DNA from: Acetobacteraceae bacterium
GTDB lineage: Bacteria > Pseudomonadota > Alphaproteobacteria > Acetobacterales > Acetobacteraceae
Direction: 5' to 3'
Length of the DNA: 64,000 bases
Assembly: GCA_022842185.1 (NCBI GenBank)
Contig: JALHQB010000018.1
Coordinates: forward strand, 1-64,000
Below the pieces are notes generated by a model, which did not search any database, was not told where the DNA came from, and was given only the letters and a program-made list of their open reading frames with translations. Both the position numbers and the translations under genes were made by a program. This document shows positions 43,191 through 53,023 of this stretch, in pieces; the first letter of the stretch is position 1, and each line of letters opens with the position of its first letter.

Positions 43191-43240
43191 GGTGTCCAGA
43201 GGCCCTTAGGCCTTTGGCGGGGTGAGGTTTGGAGAGGGGC
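43191..43240 (-). repeat. Dispersed intergenic repeat, copy C (inverted)
   Basis: Reads on the minus strand as GCCCCTCTCC, then CCTCACCCCGCCAAAGGC and a GGCCTCTGGACACC end. It faces copy B, forming an inverted pair of about 120 bases between two same-strand genes. Confidence 0.6.
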
Positions 43241-43253
43241 GGCGCCCCTCTCC
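43231..43253. terminator. GGAGAGGGGC hairpin after aldehyde dehydrogenase
   Basis: Perfect stem GGAGAGGGGC-ggc-GCCCCTCTCC eight bases past the stop of the minus-strand aldehyde dehydrogenase gene. The same arms occur at 29942-29964. Confidence 0.55.
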
Positions 43254-43261
43254 AATGGTGC

Positions 43262-44698
43262 CTACAGACCCGCCTGCGACACGAACTTCGTGTTCAGATA
43301 CGCCTCGATGGCTTCCGAGCCGCCCTCGGACCCATACCCACTGTCCTTGGTGCCGCCGAACGGCACTTCCGGCAGCGCAAGGCCGAGATGGTTGATCGTC
43401 ATCATCCCGCTTTCGACCTGGGACGCGATGGCGTTCGCGGTCTTGGCCGAGCTGGTGAAGGCATAGGCCGCGAGGCCATAGGGCAGCCGGTTGGCCTCGG
43501 TCACGACCTCCGCGAAGTCCTTGAAGCGGGAGATCATGGCCATCGGGCCAAACGGCTCCTCGTTCATCGCGCGGGCATCGAGCGGCACGTCGGTCATCAC
43601 CGTGGGTTCGTAGAAATAGCCCTTGTTTCCGATGCGCGACCCGCCGGTGTGGACCTTGGCCCCCTTGGACTGCGCGTCCTGCACCAGCATCTCCACCCAC
43701 GGCACGCGGCGGTCATGGGCGAGCGGACCCATGGTCGTGCCCTCTGCCATGCCGTCGCCGACCTTCAGCGTCTTGGTGTGGGCGACGAACTTCTCGACGA
43801 AGCCGTCATACAGTTTTTCCTGGATCAGGAAGCGCGTGGGGGACACGCAGACCTGCCCGGCATTACGGAACTTGGCACCCGCCAGCGTCTTGGCGGCGTG
43901 GTCCAGATCGGCGTCGTCGAATACGATCGCCGGCGCATGGCCGCCGAGTTCCATCGTCACGCGCTTCATGTGCTGGCCGGCGAGGCCCGCCAGCAGCTTG
44001 CCCACCGGGGTCGAGCCGGTGAACGTCACCTTCCGGATGATCGGGTGCGCGATCAGGTACTCGCTGATCTCGGCGGGGACACCATAGACAAGGTTGGCGA
44101 CGCCCGGCGGCAGGCCGGCATCGACGAAGGCGCGGATCAGTTCCGCCGGGGAAGCCGGGGTTTCCTCAGGCGCCTTCACGATGATCGAGCAGCCCGTGGT
44201 CACCGCGCCGCACAGCTTGCGGACCACCTGGTTGATCGGGAAGTTCCACGGGGTGAAGGCGGCGACGGGGCCGACCGGTTCCTTCACAACCAGCTGGTAC
44301 ACGCCTTCGGCGCGGGCGGGGATGACGCGGCCATAGGCGCGGCGGCCTTCCTCGGCGAACCAGTCGATGATGTCGGCGGCGGCCATCACCTCCATCTTCG
44401 CTTCCGGCAGCGGCTTGCCCTGTTCCAGGGTCATCAGCTTGGCGGTGGCGTCGGCGCGGCTGCGGAACAGGTCCGCGGCCTTGCGCATCACCTTGTAGCG
44501 ATCGAAGGCCGAGACCTTCTTCCACACCGCGAAGCCCTTGTCGGCGGCGGCCAGTGCCTCATTGAGGTCGGCCTTCTCGGCATGGGCGACGGTGCCGATC
44601 ACCTCCTCGGTGGCCGGGTTCACGACGTTGATGGTCTTGCCGGAGCGCGCGGCGCGCCACTCCCCGTTGATGTGCAGCAGGGTATTTGGATACGACAT
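43262..44698 (-). CDS. NAD(P)-dependent aldehyde dehydrogenase (succinate-semialdehyde type)
   Basis: 478 residues from ATG 44698 ([20 protein letters not shown]). Catalytic residues are clear: Asn152 in PWNFPINQ, Lys175 in [13 protein letters not shown], Glu250 in TMELGGHAP and the nucleophile Cys284 in [11 protein letters not shown]. The closest recognisable group is GabD-like succinate-semialdehyde dehydrogenases, but several sugar-acid semialdehyde dehydrogenases look alike. It is divergent from a Bug receptor gene, which could deliver its pathway's substrate. Followed by a strong hairpin. Confidence 0.9.
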   Translation of the reverse strand: MSYPNTLLHINGEWRAARSGKTINVVNPATEEVIGTVAHAEKADLNEALAAADKGFAVWKKVSAFDRYKVMRKAADLFRSRADATAKLMTLEQGKPLPEAKMEVMAAADIIDWFAEEGRRAYGRVIPARAEGVYQLVVKEPVGPVAAFTPWNFPINQVVRKLCGAVTTGCSIIVKAPEETPASPAELIRAFVDAGLPPGVANLVYGVPAEISEYLIAHPIIRKVTFTGSTPVGKLLAGLAGQHMKRVTMELGGHAPAIVFDDADLDHAAKTLAGAKFRNAGQVCVSPTRFLIQEKLYDGFVEKFVAHTKTLKVGDGMAEGTTMGPLAHDRRVPWVEMLVQDAQSKGAKVHTGGSRIGNKGYFYEPTVMTDVPLDARAMNEEPFGPMAMISRFKDFAEVVTEANRLPYGLAAYAFTSSAKTANAIASQVESGMMTINHLGLALPEVPFGGTKDSGYGSEGGSEAIEAYLNTKFVSQAGL

Positions 44699-44841
44699 CG
44701 GCGCAATCCTCCATTTCGGGCGTTGGCGGCACCCTAGACCCGCATCCTGCGCCGGGCCAGCCGGGGCGACTTGCCGGGCGGGCATGGCTGGCCGATCCTG
44801 CGCGCCAGCAGGGCCGCAAGCGCCCCACCCGAGGAACCGCC

Positions 44842-45819
44842 ATGATTCGTTTGACCCGCCGCTTCGCCCTGGGCGCCGCCGCCGCCATCGCCGCCCCGCT
44901 GCCGCTGCGCGCGCAGGCGGCCTATCCGAACCGGCCGATATCGGTGATCGTGCCGAACCCCCCGGGCGGTGGCACCGACTTCGCCGCGCGGCTGTTCCAG
45001 GAAGGCATGCAGGCGGCGCTCGGCCAGCCGGTGGTCATCGAGAACCGCCCCGGCGCCAATGGCAACATCGCGATCAACGCGGTGGCCCGCGCCCAGCCGG
45101 ACGGGCACACGCTGCTGCTGCAATACAATGGCTATCACGCCGGCAACCCGGCGATGATGCAGAACCTGACCTGGGACCCCGTGCGCGACCTGTCGATCGT
45201 CGGCATGGCGACGATGGCTCCGCACGTCATCCTGGTGGCGCCGAACGTCGCCGCCACCACCCTGGCCGAGTTCATCGCCTATGCCCGCGCCAATCCCGGC
45301 AAATTGAACTACGCATCGTCCGGCAACGGATCGATCCAGCATATCGGCGGCGTGCTGTTCGCCCGCGCCATCGGGGCGGAGATGGTCCATGTGCCGTATC
45401 GCGGCGCGGCGCCGGCCTTGCAGGATGTCGCCGGCGGGCGGGTCGAGATGTTCATCACCACGCCATCCTCCGCGGTGTCGCTGATCCAGGGCGGGCGTGT
45501 GAAGGCCCTGGCGATGGCCAGCGCGCGGCGCGCCCCTGGCCTGCCGGATGTGCCCACCACGGCCGAGGCCGGGCTGCCGGGTTTCACCCTGGATGCCTGG
45601 TTCGCCTTCGCGGTCCCGGCCGCGACGCCGGCCCCGATCCAGGAGCGGCTGAATGCCGCCATCCGCGGCGTGGCCGAGACGGCATCGGTCCGGCAGCGTG
45701 CCGAACAGGCCGGGGCGAGCACCGCTGCCATGACCCTGCCGGAGCTGGACGCCCTGGCGCGGCGTGAGGTGGCGGAACTTGGCGCTGTCATCCGGACCGC
45801 CGGGATCGTGATCGAGTAA
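44842..45819 (+). CDS. Bug/TctC-family solute receptor
   Basis: 325 residues from ATG 44842. Signal peptide [20 protein letters not shown], with weak twin-arginine character, then [38 protein letters not shown] and [20 protein letters not shown], the standard Bug binding-loop motifs. A periplasmic receptor for a carboxylate, with no TctA/TctB genes nearby. It is divergent from the aldehyde dehydrogenase gene across 143 bases, suggesting joint regulation. The open frame reaching back to 44686 is not used, because the signal peptide starts at 44842. Confidence 0.92.
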   Translation: MIRLTRRFALGAAAAIAAPLPLRAQAAYPNRPISVIVPNPPGGGTDFAARLFQEGMQAALGQPVVIENRPGANGNIAINAVARAQPDGHTLLLQYNGYHAGNPAMMQNLTWDPVRDLSIVGMATMAPHVILVAPNVAATTLAEFIAYARANPGKLNYASSGNGSIQHIGGVLFARAIGAEMVHVPYRGAAPALQDVAGGRVEMFITTPSSAVSLIQGGRVKALAMASARRAPGLPDVPTTAEAGLPGFTLDAWFAFAVPAATPAPIQERLNAAIRGVAETASVRQRAEQAGASTAAMTLPELDALARREVAELGAVIRTAGIVIE

Positions 45820-46030
45820 ACCTCAAGCGCCGGCGGGCAATTCCGAGCGCCTGGCGTGCGCGCCGTGCATGGGCGTGCCGGACAGCGCGTCCGGTCTGGG
45901 CGCGGTCGCGCTGTGCGCTCCGGGCCCGCTGTCTGGCATCGGACCGCGTGATCATGCCTATCGGGCGCGGGCGTGAACTTCACGTCGGTCGGTCGTGGCG
46001 CGGCGCGGCGGCCGTGTCTAGGATGCCGCC

Positions 46031-47731
46031 ATGACCCTTTCCGTCCCGCCGCGCCGGCTGACATTCCTCGCCTTCGCCCTGCTGACCGCCTGCGCGGCCG
46101 CGGATGGCGGGGGTTCCGGTCGGGCCGCCTTCGCGCCATCCCCAAGCAATGCCTTCGGGGCCTATCTGGCGGGCCGTTTCGCGACATCCGAATCCGATAC
46201 GCGGGTCGCGGCGGACAGCCTGCTGGCGGCGCTGCGCGCGGACCCCGACCAGCCCGAAGTCATTGAGCGCGCCTTCATCGCCTCGCTGCTCGATGGCCGG
46301 CCGGAAGCGGTGCGGCTGGCGCGGCGCATCCCGGACAATTCGCTGGCCGCGCTGCTGATCGCCGGCACCGATGCCCAGGCCGGGCGCTGGGACCGCGCCG
46401 AACAGCGCATCCGCGCCCTGCCGCGCCAGGGCGCCGCGCAGCTGTTGCAACCGATGCTGCTGGCGTGGTCCCTGCAAGGGAAGGGGCAGACCGATGCGGC
46501 GCTGGCGCTGCTGCGCCCGCTGGCCGAAAGCGGGCGGCTGCGGTCGCTGTATGCGATGCATGCCGCGCTGATCTGCGACCTGGCCGGGCGCCCGCGCGAA
46601 GCCGAGCGCTTCGTCCGCATCGCCATTGGCGACCCGCAGCCGATGACCCTGCGCCTGGTGCAGATCGCCGGTGGCATCCTGGCGCGGGGTGGCAAGGAAG
46701 CGGATGCGGAGCGCCTGATCGAAGCCTATGCGCGCAACCAGGAGGATCTCGTGCTGTCCTCCTCCCCCAACGCGCAGCGGGACCTGTTCGCCAATCGTGC
46801 CGTGGCGTCCCCCGTGGAGGGCTTTGCCGAGGCGTATCTCGCGCTGGCCGGGTCTTTGCGCGGGCAGGGAGCGGCGGAGTTTTCGCTGGCCCTGACGCGG
46901 TTGGCGCTGCGGCTGCGGCCGGGCTTCGCGCCGGCGCTTCTCATGGCGTCGGATGCGCTGATGGATGAACGGCAATACGTCGCCGCGCTGGCGATGCTGG
47001 ACCAGGTGCCGTCCGACGACCTGTTGAGCGGCCTGGTGGGCCTGCGCCGCGCGGCGCTGCTCGACCGGATGGACCGGGCCGAGGACGCGGCGGCGCAGTT
47101 GCGCACCATCGCCGCCGCCTTCCCGAATTCCGCCCAGCCCTATGCGCGGCTGGGCGATATCATGCGTGGGCGCCAGCGCTGGGCGGATGCGGCCACCGCC
47201 TATACCGAGGCGATCCGCCGGCTGCAGGCGCCCAACGCTGCACATTGGCCGCTGTTCTACAGCCGCGGTGTGGCGCTGGAACGCGCCGGCGATTGGCCTG
47301 GCGGGGAGGCCGACCTGCGTCGTGCCCTCGAACTCAGCCCCGAGCAACCCTATGCGCTGAACTACCTCGGCTACACCTGGGTCGAACGCGGCGAGCATCT
47401 GGCCGAGGCGCGACGGATGCTGGAACGCGCCGTGGCGCTGCGGCCGCAGGATGGCAACATCGCCGACAGCCTGGGCTGGGCCTTGTTCAAGCTGGGCGAC
47501 ATGCCGGGCGCGATCCGCTGGCTGGAACGGGCCGTGGAACTGGAATCGCGCAACAGCGTGATCAACGACCACCTGGGCGACGCGTATTGGGCCGCCGGGC
47601 GGCAGCGGGAAGCGCAATTCCAGTGGCGCCGGGCGCTGGCCCTGGGTCCGGAAGGCGATGAGGGGCCAAAGATCGAGGCCAAGATCACCAGCGGGCTGCC
47701 GGCCAACCCGGTGGCGGAGAACCGCCGCTGA
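46031..47731 (+). CDS. TPR-repeat lipoprotein
   Basis: 566 residues. The N-terminus MTLSVPPRRLTFLAFALLTA, followed directly by Cys, fits a lipoprotein signal (lipobox LLTAC). The body is helical tetratricopeptide repeats, clearest in LYGDI-like RLGDIMRGRQRWADAATAYT, SRGVALERAGDWPGGEADLR, NYLGYTWVERGEHLAEARRM and DSLGWALFKLGDMPGAIRWL. Similar proteins sit immediately upstream of ispE in many Acetobacteraceae and Rhodospirillales and may help outer-membrane assembly. The TGA at 47729-47731 shares bases with the proposed ispE start. Confidence 0.88.
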   Translation: MTLSVPPRRLTFLAFALLTACAAADGGGSGRAAFAPSPSNAFGAYLAGRFATSESDTRVAADSLLAALRADPDQPEVIERAFIASLLDGRPEAVRLARRIPDNSLAALLIAGTDAQAGRWDRAEQRIRALPRQGAAQLLQPMLLAWSLQGKGQTDAALALLRPLAESGRLRSLYAMHAALICDLAGRPREAERFVRIAIGDPQPMTLRLVQIAGGILARGGKEADAERLIEAYARNQEDLVLSSSPNAQRDLFANRAVASPVEGFAEAYLALAGSLRGQGAAEFSLALTRLALRLRPGFAPALLMASDALMDERQYVAALAMLDQVPSDDLLSGLVGLRRAALLDRMDRAEDAAAQLRTIAAAFPNSAQPYARLGDIMRGRQRWADAATAYTEAIRRLQAPNAAHWPLFYSRGVALERAGDWPGGEADLRRALELSPEQPYALNYLGYTWVERGEHLAEARRMLERAVALRPQDGNIADSLGWALFKLGDMPGAIRWLERAVELESRNSVINDHLGDAYWAAGRQREAQFQWRRALALGPEGDEGPKIEAKITSGLPANPVAENRR

Positions 47732-48576
47732 TCGAGGCCGCGCCCGCCAAGGTCAACCTGCACCTCCACGTCACCGGCCGGCGCGCGGACGGCTACCATC
47801 TGCTGGACAGCCTGGTGGTCTTCGCCGGGGTGGGCGATGGGGTGGCGGTGGCGCCCGCGGATGGCCTGTCCCTGACGCTGGACGGGCCGGAAGCCGGCGC
47901 CTTGCGGGCCGAACCGGACAATCTGGTGCTGCGCGCGGCGCGCGCGCTGGCCGTGGCGGCGGGGGTGCCGGCGCAGGCCGCGCTGGCCCTGACCAAGCGG
48001 CTGCCGGTCGCTTCGGGCATCGGTGGCGGCAGCGCGGATGCCGCCGCCGCGCTGCGGGGGCTGAATGCCCTGTGGGGACTGGGCTGGACGCAGGCGCGGC
48101 TGGCGGCGGTGGCGCTGCCGCTGGGGGCCGACATCCCGGCCTGCATCGCCGCCCGGCCCTGCCGGATGGGTGGGATCGGGGAGGTGCTGTCGCCCGCGCC
48201 CCGCATCCCGTCTTGCGGCATGGTGCTGGCCAATCCGCGCGTCGCGCTGGCGACGCCGGCCGTCTTCGCGGCGAGGCAGGGCGGTTTTTCCGCAGCGGCG
48301 CGCCTGCCGGGCGCCTGGCCTGACGCGGCGGCCATGGCGCAGGATCTGGGGCTGTTGTGCAACGATCTGCAAGCCGCGGCGATCGGGCTGTGCCCGCCCA
48401 TCGCCCAGGTGCTGGCGGCGCTGCGGGCACAGCCTGGCTGCCTGCTGGCCCGCATGAGCGGGTCGGGGGCGACGTGCTTCGCACTGTTCGCGGACGCGCA
48501 GGACGCGGGCCGTGCGGCGGCCTCGCTGCCCGCCGCGTGGTGGCGCTGGGGTGGCGGCCTTCACGACGGCGCCTGA
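47728..48576 (+). CDS. ispE: 4-diphosphocytidyl-2-C-methyl-D-erythritol kinase
   Basis: GHMP-family kinase of the MEP isoprenoid pathway; phosphorylates CDP-ME in the cytosol. Conserved parts are APAKVNLHLHVTGRRADGYH (needed for substrate binding), PVASGIGGGSADAAAALR (ATP loop), LGADIP with the catalytic Asp, and RMSGSGATCFALF. The conserved N-terminus begins right after the TPR stop, and the only codon that keeps it is CTG at 47728, giving a CTGA overlap. The first ATG/GTG/TTG in frame is GTG 47815, which would cut off the AKVNL and GYHLLD motifs. From CTG the protein has 282 residues, normal for the family. Confidence 0.88.
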   Translation: MIEAAPAKVNLHLHVTGRRADGYHLLDSLVVFAGVGDGVAVAPADGLSLTLDGPEAGALRAEPDNLVLRAARALAVAAGVPAQAALALTKRLPVASGIGGGSADAAAALRGLNALWGLGWTQARLAAVALPLGADIPACIAARPCRMGGIGEVLSPAPRIPSCGMVLANPRVALATPAVFAARQGGFSAAARLPGAWPDAAAMAQDLGLLCNDLQAAAIGLCPPIAQVLAALRAQPGCLLARMSGSGATCFALFADAQDAGRAAASLPAAWWRWGGGLHDGA

Positions 48577-48594
48577 GGAAGTCCCGGCGGGACA

Positions 48595-48609
48595 GGGGCG
48601 CGGCGCCCC
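48595..48609. terminator. GGGGCG hairpin between convergent genes
   Basis: GGGGCG-cgg-CGCCCC within a longer GC inverted region between the ispE end (+) and the Bug gene end (-). Likely a shared terminator without a T tract. Confidence 0.45.
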
Positions 48610-48660
48610 GCCGTGACGATACTGCCCTGCGCGATGGCGTCGCGCCGTCGCCGAAGCCGG

Positions 48661-49641
48661 TCAGCCCAGCGTTATGCCGGCCTGGCGGATGACCTCGCCG
48701 GCCGTCCGGCGCTGGACGGCAAGCCAGGTCGCGAAGGCTTCCGGCGAGTTGCCGATCATGATCGCGCCGGCCGGGTCCATGCGCGCGCGCACCGGCGCCG
48801 CCTTGGCCGAGACGGCAGCGGCGGCGGCCATCTTTTCGATCGCCACGCGCGGCGTGCCGGTTGCGGCGAACAACCCGTTCCAATCGTTCAGATCGAAGCC
48901 GGGGAAACCCGATTCCGCGATGGTCGGCACATCCGGCAGCGACTGGACCCGTTCGAGGCTCGTCACCGCCAGCACCCGTGCGCGCCCGGCCTGGACCGGC
49001 GGGCGGATGGAGGATGTGGTGATCAGAACGGCATCGACGCTGCCCGCCATGATGTCCCGCGCGGCATCCGCGCCGCCGCGATACGGCGCATGCACCAGCC
49101 GGATCCCGGCGCTCCGTTCGAAGGATGCGAGCGCGAGATGCGCCATGCCCGCGGCGGGCGGCGTGCCGACGGAGACGGTGTTGGGGCGGGCCTTGGCCAC
49201 ATCGATGAATTCGCGCAGCGTCCGGGCCGGGAAGTCGTGCTTCACGGCGATGACCTGCGGGAATGACGAGACCTGCGTCACCGGTACGAAGGATGTCGCA
49301 TAATCGAAGGGCAGGTCGCGCATCAGCACCGGATTGGTCAATTGGTTCGCGGCGTCGATCAGGAAGGTGTAGCCGTCGCGCGGCGATTGCAGCGTCGCAT
49401 TGGCCGCGATCACGGCATTGCCGCCGGTGCGGTTCTCGATGACGATGTTCTGGCCGAGCGATTCCTGCATGTCGGCGGCGATGGAGCGGGCGGCGGTATC
49501 GGCCGCGCCGCCGGCGGCGAAGGCCACGATCCATCGGATCGGCCGGTTCGGCCATTCGCCCTGCGCCAGGGCCGGGCGCGCCAGCACTGGCGAAGCGATG
49601 GCGGCGCCCAGGATTCCGCGCCGGGTGATGGTGGTCGTCAT
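48661..49641 (-). CDS. Bug/TctC-family solute receptor, last gene of the leu-type operon
   Basis: 326 residues from ATG 49641. Signal peptide MTTTITRRGILGAAIASPVL with a twin-arginine-like RR, then WPNRPIRWIVAFAAGGAADT, GQNIVIENRTGGNAVIAA and RLVHAPYRGGADAARDIMAG. A periplasmic receptor for a carboxylic acid. It follows leuB by 31 bases on the same strand, so it belongs to the leuC-leuD-leuB transcript. The usual leucine operon has no transporter receptor, so this context hints that the operon handles an imported alkylmalate-like acid. No TctA/TctB genes nearby. Confidence 0.92.
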   Translation of the reverse strand: MTTTITRRGILGAAIASPVLARPALAQGEWPNRPIRWIVAFAAGGAADTAARSIAADMQESLGQNIVIENRTGGNAVIAANATLQSPRDGYTFLIDAANQLTNPVLMRDLPFDYATSFVPVTQVSSFPQVIAVKHDFPARTLREFIDVAKARPNTVSVGTPPAAGMAHLALASFERSAGIRLVHAPYRGGADAARDIMAGSVDAVLITTSSIRPPVQAGRARVLAVTSLERVQSLPDVPTIAESGFPGFDLNDWNGLFAATGTPRVAIEKMAAAAAVSAKAAPVRARMDPAGAIMIGNSPEAFATWLAVQRRTAGEVIRQAGITLG

Positions 49642-49672
49642 TGGTTGTTTCTCCCTGTCGTTGTCGGCGAAT

Positions 49673-50749
49673 TCAGTGGGCGAGGCGTGCGATCTCCCGC
49701 GCGACGGCATCGCCCATGGCTTCGGTGCCCATGCGTGTGGCGCCGTCCTCCATGATATCCGCGGTGCGGCCGCCATCGGCCAGGACGCGGCGGACTGCCG
49801 TCTCGATGCGATCGGCCATGGCCGGCTGGCCGAGCGAAAGGCGCAGCATCATCGCGCCGCACAGGATCGCGGCAAGCGGATTGGCGATGTCCTTGCCGGC
49901 GATGTCGGGGGCGGACCCATGGACGGGTTCATACAGGCCGCGACCCTCGGCGTTCAGGGATGCGGAGGGCAGCATGCCGATCGATCCGGTCAGCATCGCC
50001 GCGGCATCGGACAGGATATCGCCGAAGATGTTGCCGGTGACGATGACATCGAAGTCGCGCGGCCGGCGGATCAGGTGCATGGATGCGGCATCGACATACA
50101 GATGCGTGAGCTCGACATCGGGATAGTCGCGCCCGACCTCGGTCACCACCTCCCGCCACAGCACCATGGTCTCAAGCACATTGGCCTTGTCGACCGAGCA
50201 CAGCTTGCGCCGCCGGCCCTGGGCGGCGCGGAAGCCGGCATGCGCCACGCGACGGATCTCGCCTTCGGTGTAACGCATCGTGTTGATGCCGACCCGCTCG
50301 CCGTTCTCGACATGAATGCCGCGCGGCGTGCCGAAATAGATGTCGCCAGTCAGTTCCCGCAGTACGACGAGGTCCACGCCTTCCAGCGCCTCCCGCTTCA
50401 GGGTGGAGGCACCGATCAGTTCCGGAAAGGCGATCACGGGGCGGTAATTGGCGAACAGATCCATGCGCTTGCGCAGGCGCAGCAGCGCGTGCCCGCCACG
50501 CTGTTCCGGCGGGCGCAGGTCGCTGGCATAGGTGCCTGCCGCCCCGAACAGCACCGCATCCGCGCGTTCGGCCAGCGCCGCCGTTGCTTCCGGCAGCGGA
50601 TCGCCGGTGGTGTCGAAGGCGGCATCGCCGATCGGGGCCTCGGTGAAGGTGAATTGCGGCCCATTTGCCGCGACCGCGCGCAGCGTCTTCACCGCCTGGG
50701 CCGTCACTTCCGGGCCGATTCCGTCGCCGGCGAGGACCGCGATATGCAT
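49673..50749 (-). CDS. leuB: 3-isopropylmalate dehydrogenase or paralog
   Basis: 358 residues of the beta-decarboxylating dehydrogenase family. Visible motifs: [76 protein letters not shown] and [18 protein letters not shown] [20 protein letters not shown], then [20 protein letters not shown]. It oxidises and decarboxylates 3-isopropylmalate using NAD. The loop [20 protein letters not shown] differs from the usual LLGAVGGPKWD block, so a paralog acting on a related alkylmalate is possible. Upstream a long hairpin separates it from leuD. Confidence 0.85.
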   Translation of the reverse strand: MHIAVLAGDGIGPEVTAQAVKTLRAVAANGPQFTFTEAPIGDAAFDTTGDPLPEATAALAERADAVLFGAAGTYASDLRPPEQRGGHALLRLRKRMDLFANYRPVIAFPELIGASTLKREALEGVDLVVLRELTGDIYFGTPRGIHVENGERVGINTMRYTEGEIRRVAHAGFRAAQGRRRKLCSVDKANVLETMVLWREVVTEVGRDYPDVELTHLYVDAASMHLIRRPRDFDVIVTGNIFGDILSDAAAMLTGSIGMLPSASLNAEGRGLYEPVHGSAPDIAGKDIANPLAAILCGAMMLRLSLGQPAMADRIETAVRRVLADGGRTADIMEDGATRMGTEAMGDAVAREIARLAH

Positions 50750-50776
50750 GGGTGGCGTCGTCCTTATTCAGATGGT

Positions 50777-50905
50777 GTTTGGAAACGCGCCGACAGGCGC
50801 GTTTGAAGCGCCGGCACCGGCCCGCACCCCCACCCGGCCACCCATCCAGGATACGCTTGTTGGGTTGCCGGGTGGAGGTGCGGGCCGGTGCCGGTCTTTC
50901 CAAAC
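50777..50905. repeat. Long composite stem-loop between leuD and leuB
   Basis: Three nested inverted repeats. GTTTGGAAA (50777-50785) pairs with TTTCCAAAC (50897-50905). CCGGCACCGGCCCGCACC (50811-50828) pairs with GGTGCGGGCCGGTGCCGG (50877-50894). CACCCGGC (50831-50838) pairs with GCCGGGTG (50867-50874). A separate perfect hairpin AAACGCGCC-gaca-GGCGCGTTT lies at 50783-50804. Together about 130 bases can fold into one structure, much longer than a simple terminator. Confidence 0.75.
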
Positions 50906-50911
50906 GGGCAT

Positions 50912-51511
50912 TCAGATGTTCCCGCGATCCATGCGGCGTTCAAAGGCCGCGATGTCTTCGGCATGGGACAGGGTGAAGGCGAGTTCATCGACGCCTTCCA
51001 ACAGGCAATGCCGGGTGAAGCCGTCGATATCAAAGGGATGCACCGTGCCATCGGCGGCGGTGACCGTTTGCGCGGCGAGGTCGATGGTGATTGCGGCGCC
51101 GGGATGTGCCTCGGCTTCGGCCATCAGCGCCGCCACCGCTTCGGCCGGCAGCACCACGGGCAGCAGACCGTTCTTGACCGCATTGATGGCGAAGATGTCG
51201 CCGAAGGACGGGGCTATGACCGCGCGGATGCCGTGGCCGTGCAGCGCCCAGACGGCGTTCTCGCGCGATGACCCGCAGGCGAAGTTGCGCCCGCCCAGGG
51301 CGATGCGGGCATCGCGCCAGCCAGGCCGGTTGAGCGGGAAATCCGCCACCTCGGTACCGTCGGGGCCGGCGCGCAGGTCGCGGAACAGGCAGGCGCCGTG
51401 GTCCGCATCGCGCGCCATGTGCAGGAAGCGGGCTGGCAGGATCTGGTCGGTGTCGATGTTGTCGCGGGCGAAGGGCACCGCGGCGGCGTGCAGGGTGGTG
51501 AAGCGTTCCAT
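50912..51511 (-). CDS. leuD: 3-isopropylmalate dehydratase small subunit or paralog
   Basis: 199 residues from ATG 51511, five bases after the leuC stop. Aconitase-swivel fold with PFARDNIDTDQILPARFL, ALGGRNFACGSSRENAVWAL (the GSSRE substrate loop), VIAPSFGDIFAINAVKNGLL and a normal C-terminus. It pairs with the large subunit to isomerise 2- to 3-isopropylmalate. The frame open upstream of ATG 51511 is out of register with the family. The downstream gap to leuB holds the long stem-loop. Confidence 0.88.
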   Translation of the reverse strand: MERFTTLHAAAVPFARDNIDTDQILPARFLHMARDADHGACLFRDLRAGPDGTEVADFPLNRPGWRDARIALGGRNFACGSSRENAVWALHGHGIRAVIAPSFGDIFAINAVKNGLLPVVLPAEAVAALMAEAEAHPGAAITIDLAAQTVTAADGTVHPFDIDGFTRHCLLEGVDELAFTLSHAEDIAAFERRMDRGNI

Positions 51512-51516
51512 CGGGG

Positions 51517-52944
51517 TCAGGCCTCCGCCAAGCGGCGCACATCGGTGATCCGGCCGGTCACCGCGGCGGCGGCGGCCATGGCGGGGCTCATCAGATGGGT
51601 GCGCACGCCTGGCCCCTGGCGGCCGCGGAAATTGCGGTTCGACGTGGCCGCGATGCGTTCGCCCGGCGCGCCGATCTCCCCATTGGTGCCAAGGCACATC
51701 GAGCAGCCGGCCTCCCGCCAATCGAAGCCGGCTTCGAGGAACACGCGGTCGAGCCCTTCGGCCTCGGCCTGCCGCTTCACCGGGGCGGAACCGGGCACGA
51801 CCCAGGCCGTGACGCCGGCGGCGACATGCCGCCCGCGGGCGATGGCCGCGGCGGCGCGCAGATCCTCGATGCGGCCATTGGTGCAGGACCCGATGAAGAC
51901 CCGGTCGATGGGCAGGTCGGTCGCCGCCATGCCGGGCGCCAGGCCCATATAGACGAAGACGTCCTGCATGGCCGCGCGCCGTTCGGGGTCGCCTTCGTCG
52001 GCCGGGTCGGGGATGTGGCCATCGATCGCCACGGCATCCTGCGGCGAGTTGCCCCAGGTGATGGTCGGCGCGATCGTGGTCGCATCGATCGCCACCTCAC
52101 GGTCGAACCGCGCATCGGGGTCGCTCGGCAGCCGGCGCCATTGCGCGAGGCTGCGGTCCCATGCCGCGCCGCGCGGGGCGAAGGGGCGGCCCTTCAGATA
52201 GTCGAAGGTCGTCTCGTCCGGCGCCACCATGCCGGCACGGGCGCCCGCTTCGATCGACATGTTGCACAGCGTCAGCCGGCCTTCCATCGACAGGCCGCGG
52301 ATGGCGCTGCCGGCATATTCGATCACATGGCCCACGGCACCTTCCGCGCCGATGGTGGCGATGATGTGCAGGATGATGTCCTTGGCCGTGACGCCGGCGC
52401 CAAGTGGGCCGTCCACGCTGATGCGCATCGTCGCGGGCTTGCGTTGCCACAGCGTCTGCGTCGCCAGGACATGCGTCACCTCGGTCATGCCGATGCCGAA
52501 GGCGAGCGCGCCCATCGCGCCGTGGGTCGAGGTGTGGCTGTCCGGGCAGACCATCAGCAAGCCGGGCTGGGTCAGCCCCTGTTCAGGGCCGATGACATGG
52601 ACGATGCCCTGCCCTTCATCCTTGAGGCCGAACATGTGGATGCCGTGTTCGGCGACATTGCGATCCAGCGATTCCACCATGGCGCGAAGCGCCGGGTTTG
52701 GAATGGCGGTGACGTCCCGCGTGTCGGTCGGCACGTAATGGTCCGGCGTGGCGAAGATGCGTTCCGGGGCGCGGATCGGCAGGCCGCGGCGGCGCAGCAT
52801 GTCGAAGGCGGGTTCGCTGCCGTCGTGGATCAGGTGCCGATCGACATACAGCAGCACCTGCCCGTCCGGCCGTTCGAGGACGCGGTGGCGATCCCAGATC
52901 TTCTCGAACATCGTGCGCGGCGCCGCGGCATCCTGGTCTGGCAT
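51517..52944 (-). CDS. leuC: 3-isopropylmalate dehydratase large subunit or paralog
   Basis: 475 residues. An aconitase-type [4Fe-4S] enzyme with [57 protein letters not shown] (first cluster Cys) and [19 protein letters not shown] (two more Cys), followed by [20 protein letters not shown]. Canonical LeuC reads CLAMNPDKLAPGER at the third motif, so [14 protein letters not shown] marks a variant that may prefer another alkylmalate. First gene of leuC-leuD-leuB-Bug on the minus strand. Confidence 0.88.
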   Translation of the reverse strand: MPDQDAAAPRTMFEKIWDRHRVLERPDGQVLLYVDRHLIHDGSEPAFDMLRRRGLPIRAPERIFATPDHYVPTDTRDVTAIPNPALRAMVESLDRNVAEHGIHMFGLKDEGQGIVHVIGPEQGLTQPGLLMVCPDSHTSTHGAMGALAFGIGMTEVTHVLATQTLWQRKPATMRISVDGPLGAGVTAKDIILHIIATIGAEGAVGHVIEYAGSAIRGLSMEGRLTLCNMSIEAGARAGMVAPDETTFDYLKGRPFAPRGAAWDRSLAQWRRLPSDPDARFDREVAIDATTIAPTITWGNSPQDAVAIDGHIPDPADEGDPERRAAMQDVFVYMGLAPGMAATDLPIDRVFIGSCTNGRIEDLRAAAAIARGRHVAAGVTAWVVPGSAPVKRQAEAEGLDRVFLEAGFDWREAGCSMCLGTNGEIGAPGERIAATSNRNFRGRQGPGVRTHLMSPAMAAAAAVTGRITDVRRLAEA

Positions 52945-53023
52945 CGTTCTTGTGGTTCCCCCGCATCGTCTGGCGCAACGAGACGGGAGGCGCGGCCCCG
53001 TGTCAAATCGGGCACGGATTGGC

